In this document: in pieces, positions 21,469 to 33,400 of the stretch
Position numbering within the stretch: the first letter of the stretch is position 1
Layout: each line of letters begins with the position of its first letter
NCBI GenBank assembly: GCA_958510825.1
Contig: OY294051.1
Span: forward strand, 31,623,667 to 31,687,666
Source: Brachypterus glaber
Taxonomy: Eukaryota > Arthropoda > Insecta > Coleoptera > Kateretidae
Length of the DNA: 64,000 nucleotides
Direction of reading: 5' to 3'
Notes under the pieces: generated by a model
Told to the model about the DNA's origin: nothing
The model's input: only the letters and a program-made list of their open reading frames with translations
Database searches by the model: none
Program-made: the position numbers and the translations under genes

Positions 21469-24400
21469 TTAGTGCCTAAAATAAATTAAAAACGAGATGA
21501 TGGCAAAAGCAATTGATAGTGATGACGTAGAAATCATATTTCCTGAATTTCCATTGCAAAAATCTAGATTGCACTGTTCTGCAACGTATCGGAATTTATT
21601 TTGGAATGTAGACCAATTACACAGTCCCACGGAACAGTCGGAGAACTCCACTGGAACCTCGTTCAAAAAGAACATTACTTTGTGGGATTCTTGACCTCGG
21701 CACCTGAAAAACGCCCATGTTAATGGTATAGGAAAATAGCGTTACAGGGGGGTCCAAAATGATCAAAATTTGAATCCCTTGTGTGGGCTAGTAGTAGAGG
21801 GAACCACCGGCTTATACTGACTTTCGAACCAGTTTGTATAGGGATCGTCCGCTTCACTTATCGCCTTCGCCAAATTTAAATTATTAATTAACTGAAAAAG
21901 GCAAATCGGCGCCAGTTAGAATCGAACTCACGAAGTTGGCTAGTTGACTTGTCATGTGGACGCGGTAGCCAACTAAGACAAACCCCCCCATGATGCCATA
22001 CTTGTTTAAAGGTCAAGAGGGAGGGCGACTTTTGGACCATACTGTATATTTATATAGACTTTCAATGGTAACTAATAATTAACATTGATAAAATATGCAG
22101 GAAAAACTAAGTTCGGGACGTATTTTTGGTTTAAACTTTTTAAAAGACAAGATCGGGTACCATTTGAAAACCTAGTCCAGAAACACCCTGTATAGTTTTT
22201 TTTACTTACTGGTATAAAACAGCGGCCAAATTAGCAGCAAATGGTACATTGTTGGACGATTTCCAATGCCTTTTTGATTGTTGATAATAATTATCTGCCC
22301 TCAAAGGTTGTTGATCTTCCGCAATTCCCATGGCGGTTAGAAGGGTGTTTATGGTTGCTGCATGGGTGAAGTAAAAGGAAGCTTTGTTTCCATCAGAACC
22401 GCCTAAAGTAATAAGCATTATAATAATAACATTTTTGTCTAAATTATGTAACTACATCACAGCCTGTGATTCACAGCATTGTCGGCGACAATTTGTCGCT
22501 GTTTACCGACTGCGCCAACCCCATAGGATCTTAGGATAATGAACGTACATGACGATATTTTTATGGATCTTCAATTTTAATTCGGTTATACTTATAGTTA
22601 CTCACGTTTTCTTGCAATAAGTTGGCGGATCCACATGTTTTTATCGATCAACTAAAATTGACGACCTACCTTTTTTGTCAATCGTCGATTTTTATTTTGT
22701 AGGATCCACATTTTTTAAGATGAACATTTTAATGATATATATTTTAACGATGAATAGTTTTTTGACGATTGTCAGTTATTTAAGCCTAGGAGTTACTTAG
22801 CGTCGCTGTAACTACCTATCTTTCTTTGACCGTCGAATAAAAAATATTTTTAAAAGTAATATCTTTCCACAAGTTATGTATCTAAAAAAATCTCGGCATA
22901 GGGGGTAAATTAAGTAAATTGAATGTCAGAAAACTAGATGAAACGTTGTAAGCGCCCTGTCAAAACATCGGCACTATTGGGAAAACTAATAACATGCTAT
23001 TAAAACAGGGTAGCATAACATAATTACAATTTTACTACTACTCCTCACTGCACAAACTAACTTGTATAATATTTATATTAAACTTTAGCTTTTATTGTAC
23101 ACTTAATATATAATTAAAATTAATAATAAAAATATATTTTTACTTGGATGCAAGTTGAACTTATTAATTACAATTTTTGATTGATTTTAAAAACAAATGA
23201 ATGGAAGCTTAAAATTTGTACACTAGAGCCATCTAGTTTGCAAATTTCAAACTATGTGTTTTGTTTGATTTTAAATTCTGTATCTTTAAAACATTATATT
23301 CTAGCAAAAAACTGTATATAACATTTTTTATAGGGTTTAAAAAGAGCTTTTATTTAAAATATAATTTTTTGAAATCCAAAACCATTTACTGCTTTAAACG
23401 CCAATATCTCGAAAACAATGCGTTTTAAGAAAACTTTGTTTATAACATTTTTTGACCAATTTAAAATTATCTTTTATATAAGTGCTAAATCAACCAAATA
23501 CAATAATAATTGCCTTAATTATAAACAAAAAACGCTAAAAATAGGAGTTTTACCCTATTTTTACCCCCTTACCCCCAATCGTTTACCCCCAAAATGTAAT
23601 CAGCTCTTTGGAATACGATAAGAAACAATATGCAAAAAAGTCGATATCTCATGTAGAAATGGAGTTAGAGAGTTTACACCCAGACAGACAGACAGACAGA
23701 CGCTTTTTTTTTACTGATTTCGACTCAGAATGGTCTAAAACGTGGAGAAATGTGAAAAAACCGTGGTCAAAGATTTTGACTTTTCGGCGAAGATTTCAAT
23801 ACATCGGCACTCTTAGTAGCACTAAGTGCCGATGTAAAACTGTAGAAGGTCTTGTCTGCAAATCCCAATCGGGACCGCGGGGAACAGTTTTTTTTTAATT
23901 TAATTTACTTACTTTACCCCCTGTGGTAAAATTTTTCTTTTAGATGACAAAATATATATTTACCACTGACTGTGCGTTCGAATTTATCATAGAGGTCCTT
24001 GACCAAAGGACATCCAACTTTTTTGTTCAATGGATTACCATATCCTTCGCTGTAGTATGATTTTAAGTCTTCGCCATATTCGAGCATCTTCAGTTGTTCC
24101 TTGTTGAATGCGATACACCATGGGGAACGTTGTTCCAAATGCCTAAAAACATTATTTGTAAGTTTTTCGAATTATTTTATTTATTTTTTATTTATTTATT
24201 TATTAATATACAGCCGAAGCCAATTACAGGGTGAGAAAAATTCTGTTATCAGAATATACAATAATATAAAAACATAGATAAATTTAAAATTTCGGGTTGT
24301 ATAATATTAGATACATGATTACAGTATTTTTAGGAAATATACAATTTAATAAAATTTGATAAAATTTGATAAAATTAGACAAACGGAATGTAATATTAGT

Positions 24401-27400
24401 TCACGACGGCGAACTTATGATTTTTTATTTTCTTTGTAGAGCAATGGAGCTCTCTACAACTAGAATTATGAAACAAAAGACGTCTACCCTATCTCTATCT
24501 CATTTGTGCTACACTTTCCAGCCAACCAAATAAATACTGTATTTGTTTTTCATACAACAAATACAGTATTTATTTGGTTGGCCGGAAAGTGTAGCAGTGA
24601 GAGGCACGTAGCTAATGTGAATCTGTAGAATAAGATAATTCTACTAAAATTTAGATGGCGCCAGTAATTTCTTTAGTAATGCACTTTTCGCCCGGCCAAG
24701 TAAATATTGTATTTGTTCAACAAAGAACAAATACAGCATTTGTTTGGTTGGGTGGAAGTGGGAGTGTATGTATGTCTTCTATCCTTTTTGGGTAGAACTT
24801 TTGTCCCTGTCTAATATAATGGGAGAATTCTCCATTGAAAATATCTAAATTATCCTGAAGTGCGTTGTAAGTTTCACATACAAAATGTTAGGGAGAAAAC
24901 TTTAAAGCATTCGTTCTTGGTCTGTCTAAATAAAAAATTGATGAATTACGGATACCAGGCCTTGGAAGGTGAAATGTAATTTTTTCTAATATGCTTGGGC
25001 AGTTTACTAGATAATTTATAATTTTATATAGAAAAATAAGACCTAAGCGTTTCCGTCGGTTTTCTAAACTATCGTAATCGAATTTGCTGAGTAGCTGAAT
25101 AAGAGGGTGGCCAATTGGTGGATAAACTCCTTCTATCTTAAAATTTAGTAATTTTAAAAATCTACGTTGTATGCCCTCTAAAAGATTTTCATGTACGGCG
25201 TATCCTGGGTTCCATATTAAACATCCATACTCAAGTTGGATCTAACAAAAGTATTATATAATAATTTTAAAACAAATAGGTCCGAAAATCCAGATGAGTT
25301 CCTCATTACAAAACCTAGTTTTTTGAAAGCATCCTGTGATATTAACTCAATATGTTTGTTAAATGCTAATTTAGTATCAAAAGTAATGCCCAAATCTTTG
25401 ACATAATCAGGACGGCTTAATGTTTTTTTGTTGATTTTATAATTAAATATAATCGAATTTTTTTTGAGGGATGTCCCCAAAAGTTGCTATACAAAATATA
25501 TTTTTTTTCTAAAAGTACTCGCTTTCCTGAATTCAAAGATGTATCACACTTTTAATTCTTTACCATGTATTCAAGGAAAAAGTACATTAAATTAAATTTT
25601 AATATAATACCAACTTATGTCCTAGATTTTGATTTACTATTTAGGGTTCGTCGAGGGGTTCGTTCAACTATTAACGCACATGGGGGGGTTGGTAGCTCCA
25701 ACATTACCTTAATGTTTTGGTATGGGAAAATATAATAAAAGTACGTTACATGAGAGGGGTTTAAAATATCCCAAAAAGTGTGTTACACAATACTTGAGCA
25801 GATTAATTTAAAAAGTCAAAATTTTGTGTAAATATGGCGCCATTTTGTTTTTAAAACATTAAATAAGTCTCGAAATACGTGGAAGCAGGCCTTTTGAGAA
25901 ATATTTTATTATTATTCGAGGACTTAATAAATAGTCTCATGGAACCCGTTAATTTTTTATACAAAGTTAAACATGTATTGTATTGTTTGTTTTTTTCTCA
26001 TTTTTTTAGTTTGCCGGGCCCCCGGGAATACGAGCCCTGCACATTGTACCACCCGGGCCTGTCTGTAAATTTTACTTACCATGCTTTTTCGTATCTGCAC
26101 ATTTCGTAAATATCGTAAATTATCGTCGAATTCAGGCTGAATTTGAATCCCAACCTTCTGAACACATTTCTGACCATTTGGGCGTACTCCGGACGTTCTG
26201 TCCACCTTCTGTACTCGTCGTACGTGTTGGGGTTGTCGTTTACCTGGTCTTGCCATGTGTCACAATGCTTATAGGGCTAAAATAAAAAAATAAAAGCAAT
26301 TAATATTTAGCAAGCTATCACAAAAATTATTAGTTTTTACCCTTGCCTCACCCAATTCTACAAAAACAATTCAAGCTAAGAAATTTATTAAGGGGTTTCA
26401 TTTTCGAAAAATGAACCCCCTTAATAAATCTTGTCTCACTGAAGTAAAGAAGATTCACCATTTTTGTTATATTATTTTGTTAAACCCTTACAAAATTATT
26501 GAAGAGCCTCTAGCATAAGTATAAGCCTTTTTCGGCTGTCTGTGACTTTCTATTTATCAAATTACTAATAAATAAATAAAAATAAATAAATAGTTACCTT
26601 AATAAGTCTGTCATTATATATATTGGCACGAACATTATATGCTTCTCTTTCAAATAGACCTTCAATGTAAGCCTGGTAGCTGTCTTGAGTTCTATCAGTG
26701 TCTGTGTATTGGAACTGAAATTTTAAAATAAGATACAGTTAGCTGTAAAGTGTAATGTAAGCCTGGTAGCTGTCTTGAGTTCTATCAGTGTCTGTGTATT
26801 GGAACTGAAATTTTAAAATAAGATACAGTTAGCTGTAAAGTGGCTATAACCGCGCTTCCACAGTCAATTTAGCTGCGAAAGCTTTTTATAAAACAGTTTT
26901 AAATCACTCTGTAAAAGCAGTATGACTGTAGCTGTATTCTGGCTTATTGAGTGGCTGGAGATTGGAAAGTACAGCTATTTTATGTGTAAAAGCTAACCGT
27001 GTTTCTTGGGTTAAGTAATTATCATAAAATATTCAGTAATATTCTAATTTCTAAATAATTTTTATTAAGGCTTACATGATATAATCTATCAGAATAAGGT
27101 TCCCGGAACAGTTGGGCAAATCTGGTCTTGTACCTTCTGGCCAAACGTTTTAGTTCACCAATACCTTCAGCTGTTAATGCGTTGGCTTGTCTTTCTGTGA
27201 TTGTTTCGTTCCAGCGCCACCTAAAAGCAAAAATGTAAAAAATTAAATATACGAAGAAATTTTACAATGCGGCGTTTTATAGTGTTTTACTTTAACAGTT
27301 ATACCAGCATACATTGATTCATTCATTTTTATCTACTGTTTCATTAATTATCCAAATATACAAACCCTAGTGGAAATTTAACGTTAGAATAACGTTTTTC

Positions 27401-30400
27401 TGTTAGAAAACTGTATAAAAGTACGTTATAAAATATGTGCAAATGTCCCGCTTTTTAACGTTAGAATCAAACGTTAGTTACAAACGTTAATCTAACGTTA
27501 GATTTTTAAGTTAGAAATACGTTATAAGTACGTTTAATTTCTAACTTTGGGAGGGGGCGTGGCAAACTAGGAAATTTCTACCTGTATCATAAAATGGCAG
27601 CTGGAGACAAATTTATTTATATAAATAAATCTTAATATATTTTAGCGATCATAATATTTTTAAACATAACCGTTAAATTTATTTATAAAATAGCCATCTT
27701 TTTAGGTGGCCCTAAATATTTTTCGTGTAATATCCTGTTATACTTCGATAAATACGTTTACCTCTCAGAAAAACTTTATATTTAGTTAGTTAATATTTAT
27801 TTATGCATTCAGAGTCTTAAAATATGTTTTCAATTATAGTACAGAGTTGCCAGACTTACTATAATTTTGACTTTTGGGGGATATTTTTTTAAATTTATTA
27901 TAGAAATAAAAAATAATTATCAAACCTATTCACATAGCTGTCTGAAATGAGTATTTTCTACTATAGCTTACGTATTAATAATGGAATTTTAAAAAATATT
28001 TATATTTATAAGTTAGAATAAGGTTAGAAAAAGGTTAGGAAACTAACGTTAGATTTATGTATTTTAAAACGTTTTTGTCAAACGTTAGTTTTTAAGGTTA
28101 GATTTATATATTTTATAACTTTTTTGTCAAAAGTTAGTTTTTAAGGTTAGATTTATATATTTGATTACGTTTTTGTATAACGTTTGAGATTAAACATAAA
28201 AATGTCACTAATCTAATGTTATGTTAAGTTAGATTTATGTACTTTTCTACTAGGGAAGTTGGTAGCCCACTGCCCACTTAATTAAGGCTCTATTTCGGTA
28301 AACTGTATCGAGATGTTGGGCCTGAAAATTTTTTTTTAAAGTACACCCGAGTACACTCGAGTACACCGATAGAAAAATCTAAAAATGGTACAACCAAACG
28401 TTGTTGTAACAAGTTTGAGGTATATAATACCATTTTTACGATTATTCTAAAACATTATAACGTTACACTAAATACACTTTTAAAATTTTACATTCATATT
28501 ATTAAATAATACAAGAACTTTGTTTTTACTATAATAGTTTTTTGAGGAAGGATGGTTAATAAAGATGGCGACAATCAGCTGATTCCAATAAATGTTTTAC
28601 CAAAATATTGAAAGTAGGCATTTTGGGCTAAAATGCTAAAATGTGCCCAACGATAAGCATGTACATGTACATGTAATTACATGTGATATGTATTTTCTAT
28701 ATTTAAAATACATTAAACCAAATTTGTAAATGCAGAAGAGAGTCGGCCAGGATCTCTGTTAGCCAGCCGAACGGACGGGTCAGCTGAATTACCTGCGTTT
28801 TGAAGCAAGGATCGTGACGTAGGAAGCAGCGGCGATGCGACCCTGCGGATTTGCAAGCCACGCCCACCCAGCTCTTTGCGAGGCAACCAAAAATCTGATC
28901 GCTTAACAGTTTGTTGTCGTAAATGAAACAATTGCACTAGTTTGTAAATACCGAACACGTTTACTTTTTTGTTGTTGTATTCTATGCAATATATAGTGGG
29001 GGGCGCATATACAACTATTTATTGTTGTATACTATAACCTAATTACGTTAATAATTACGCTAGTGTTCTATCAGTGTAGAGTACTTTACTACGGAACTAT
29101 AGCTCAACCCACTATTACATATTGTTCCCAATCGAGAGAGGATACAAAATAAATTATTGCGATTTCTGGCTTTCAAGAATAATATAGTTATTGTCGACCA
29201 CAATTATGAACTAATAAGAAAATATTTTAATTTAATTCCTTTAAACTTGCGAAGAGAATTTAGTGACATTATAATCCTATACAAGTTATTAAACAACATT
29301 ATAAACTGCCCAGAATTATTATTAAAAATAAATATACATGCTCCATTGGCAAATGTCAGAAATTACAATTTGTTTGTGCTACCAAACAGAAGAACAAATT
29401 ATACCGATAACTCTTCCATTTGTGGGATGTTAAGATCCTCAAATGTTCATTGTTCAGATATAGACATGTTCAGTATTTCTTTAAACGCCTTGAAAAAGTA
29501 TTTAAAACGCTCTGTAAACAATTTATAAATTACTTTTCTTTCTTACACTATGTATAATTGACGTATTTTAAGCATGACGTTACATTGTTATTTCTAAGAG
29601 GTTACTACCTTTGGGCTTGTTCCTGTTTGTAACCCTAATTAATTAAATAAATAAATAAATCGGGAAACTAGAAAAGTATTTAAGTATTTTGCGGTTAAAA
29701 CCGAGTATTTTCTTATTTTAACAAATATATAAATTTAAACATTTTGTGAATTAAACGAAAAGCATGCTTAACTTTATTAGTCACTGCGAGGCATGCCAGA
29801 TATTTAGATTGCATCCTTGTCATTTTACAATCATATTGGGAGATATTATTTACACGTACTGTATCCTTAAATACTATGTTCCCGATTGGGAACAGTATGC
29901 AAAAGAGGGTTTAAATATTGGCTTCAAGGCAATAATACGTCGGTTACACTGAAATTGTCTATTACCTTTTGATTAAATCGAAATCTCTTGCACACAACTT
30001 TCCTCTGTCCGGAAATGAGCGTCTTTGTTCGTAGTTTCTCACAATTTCTTCCTGAATCCTATTTAAGTTTCTCAAAGCGGCCATTCTTCTGTGCCCAGGG
30101 TATCTGGTTCCATGACGGTTTACCGACCAAAACTGTACGGGTTCACATTCTAAAAATATTCAAAAATTTAGTTAAAAAATATTGAATTGACACTAATAAA
30201 TTTGTGACGGCAGTGGTTGTTCAAAGGGGTAAACCTCCCTGGAATTCATTGTGCAGACCCGAGGAATTCCTATAGGAATTCCCAAATTGAATAAAACATA
30301 TTTCGAGCGAGGTCCCCCCCCCTCCCCCTTTGTACTAATTTAAATTAATGCACCGTGAGATCTCACTATCGATGGTTAACATAAAGAATACAAAAATAAA

Positions 30401-33400
30401 AAAAATAAATCGAAATGAAGAAATTTTTACAAAAAGGAATAATTATTTCAAAGCTCCATTTGCTAAAAATGGTTGACAAAATTAAATATATTGCTTCAGG
30501 TAGCAGTTTTTAATTTGTTTTCAGGATAAAGTAGGTGCATTTAAGTACCGAAATGAAAATAAGAAAAAATCTGTCAGCTTAGCCTAAGGGAGCCACATAT
30601 CATTGAAGAGTTCCAAAAACTCACCTCTTATTTTTAAGTATTAAAATAGAAACATTAACTTCTGCATGTTTTCCAATGTTGAAATTTGTAATTTTAAAAT
30701 GGTACACCCTATCAAAAATCTCGCATAAAACCTCATAAAACCTCATATTTATGAGGATTTATGAGGATTTAAAAAATGATTTATAAATTTTACGAGGTTT
30801 TGCAAGGAAACTAAAATGAAATTCAGGGACGTGCCAAACGTAGTGGCTTTGTGAGTTTTTTGCTTAATATTTTTAGGGGTTTAGCGTATGCTCTATTCCC
30901 TTTTGAAAAGTTACTCCACAAATGATGTGAACTTGTAAAGACACATGCAATTGTTTTCACGGCCTACTCAACCTTTCATTATGTACAAAATGAGTCATAT
31001 ACATTATTAATTGTGATTAAAATAACAAAGTTAATACATGCATTCATCATAAATGAATATTTTCTTATTAATAGGGGTCGGTTATACGGTTACAACGAGA
31101 CGAGACAGAAAATTTAACTTTTTATGATCCATCTGTGTGAAATTTTACGCAAATATTTTTTTTTTATTATTTTTTTATGGTTAAGATTTCGAGAGGCGCC
31201 TAGAATAACAGTGGTGGGGTGATTTCTAAACTGTCACTCTAAGTGGTAGATGGAGTGGCGAATATAATTATAAATAAACATTTAGACCCTGTTATTGGGG
31301 AATTAATCTTTATTTTTGGATCGGAGGACACTGCATCCAGGGATGACGGGAGGTGGAGGTGGGATTAGTTGGGAAAATTTTATTTATGTCCCCCCACAAA
31401 AAAATAGCGGTTTAGGGGCATTACTGACTGCGTTCCAGCTATGTAACGAAATTTCAAGTATGGCTTTCTAAAAAATGTTAACCCCTTTTGAGATGCCTCT
31501 GTCGTCCCTTATAAAATATCAAAATTCAAATATTAAAATTGCTGTCATTGCATTGTCAAACTGACAATGCTTTGATAGAAGTTGATGAACTAAGTTTTCT
31601 GCCACTGCTTATCTCGTTCGCGAGTTATTGCAAGATAAAGACTCGGATTAAATCCTAGCTCGGAAAGCGCCTCTACTTTTCTAAATTTAAAACGATTTAA
31701 ATTTTTTGTGATCCTGACATCCAGGCGCACAATTTAAGGATGTACTTTAAGTACTCTGACTTAGTAACTAACTAAGTCAAATTCGAGGAATTAACATTTT
31801 TGTTTTTCCTTCATTTAGCCGATCCCTATTTTTAAATGACATAAAATCTACACAAATTAGTCATGCATTAGAAGTGACGATCATAGAGATGGAAAGAGAA
31901 CCATTAGTCCAGCCTGCGCAAGATTATTTTGTGACAGAACGGGACAGCGAAATGTCGTAACGCAATATATCAGACCTTGCGCAGTACGCATCTCTATCAG
32001 CTGTGAAATGCTGTCGGTCGTAAAACAATTCATCACCCCAGTATTCATTTGTATTATCTCCAAAAATCCCCCAATAAAAATCTTAAAATGTCCAAAAATA
32101 GACATATGGCAAACCAATACTGGGGTGACGAATTATTAGTAGTTTGTTTATACTGTCAGTACTGTCAGATCGTCGTTTGTTACTGTTCATTTTTCGACTT
32201 GTACTTTGTTTTAATTGTTTTTTTGTTGCATTTGTTTATAACTTTAAACCTAACCTGTATTGTTGCTTTATGAAGAGGAAACGGTCAATCCCTGGTGTAC
32301 TCAAAGTAGATGTACAAAATCCCGAAACTCAAACACACCTCGAAAAATTCTTATAAAATAATTTTAAAAAACTATTTCGACGTTTCTTCGTAGACATTTA
32401 TTGTTTTTTGTTGATTTTTTTACAATTTTTATTTGACACACAAAACTAAGGTTAAAAATACTCGTCAAAAACAACAATAGTAGTGCGCATGTGCAAGTTT
32501 ATCTCAGATGCGCTAGGCACGTTGATCACAGTATTCCGCAACGGCTTTGGAGGTCTTTCCTTGTCTATGGTCACGATATAAAGATTCATAATGTCTGCAA
32601 ATAATATATATATAATTTATTTAACACAGGGTGTTTCAGAAATAGGTTTTAAACGGGTTTAAAATTTCAAATGGTGATAATATAAAAATATATGAAAAAC
32701 ACTTTCTCTAACATAACAACGCTTTCCTATATTTTGCATAGCTTCTTAAGAGTTAGCTTTAAAATGATACCTATGTGAACTGATAAGCATTTTGATATAT
32801 AGGTTTTGATGCAGAATCACAATTTTAAAACTTATTTCTGAATCATCCCGTATTTATCTGTTTTATTTTTATGAACATCCTGTGATTAGGGCATATTTTT
32901 GGCACTGCCTGTTTTATGGTTTTAGGAAATTTTAGTATTTTTCTTGTGTTTTTTTTTTTTTTTTGCTGTCGAGTCGCAACAAGTTTTGGGGATTTCGAGA
33001 GGGATTCTACGAGGGGTAAACCGCTGACAAAACTTTTTACACCCCTTTAGGAGGAAATCTTTAAAGATTTTCTCGTTACCTTCAAAGATTTCCTCGTAAC
33101 CTTCAAAGATTTCCTCCAATTTGTACACCTGGATTCCTCTGCGGTTTACCCCTTGGGGATTTCATTTAACATTAAGTTTTTGAATGACAATATTAGGCCA
33201 CAGAGATTATGGATCCTTTATTATTGCTAATAATACCCCGCCACAGTTGGAGAACTTTTAACAGGCAGTCCATCTCGGCCGGCCATGTACCACAAGATAG
33301 TAGTGTTAAAACTGCAAAATAACGGTTAAAGAGCGAGTCGCATTTATTGATAAGCAGTATTTGGACGGCCGAGATGTTTCTTATCTGAAATTACTCCGAC

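Larger units (their letters stand above)
24190..25478 (-). mobile_element. 5'-truncated LINE: end of reverse transcriptase and 3' UTR
   Basis: Minus-strand translation gives YVKDLGITFDTKLAFNKHI and LVLKLLYNTFVRSNL-like sequence, the thumb region after the RT core in Jockey/CR1-like LINEs, continuing as LIWNPGYAVHENLLEGIQRR in another frame. The element ends in a (TAAA)n-type tail near 24,190. Two hairpin insertions sit in the 3' part. Located in Mipp intron 5. Confidence 0.75.
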
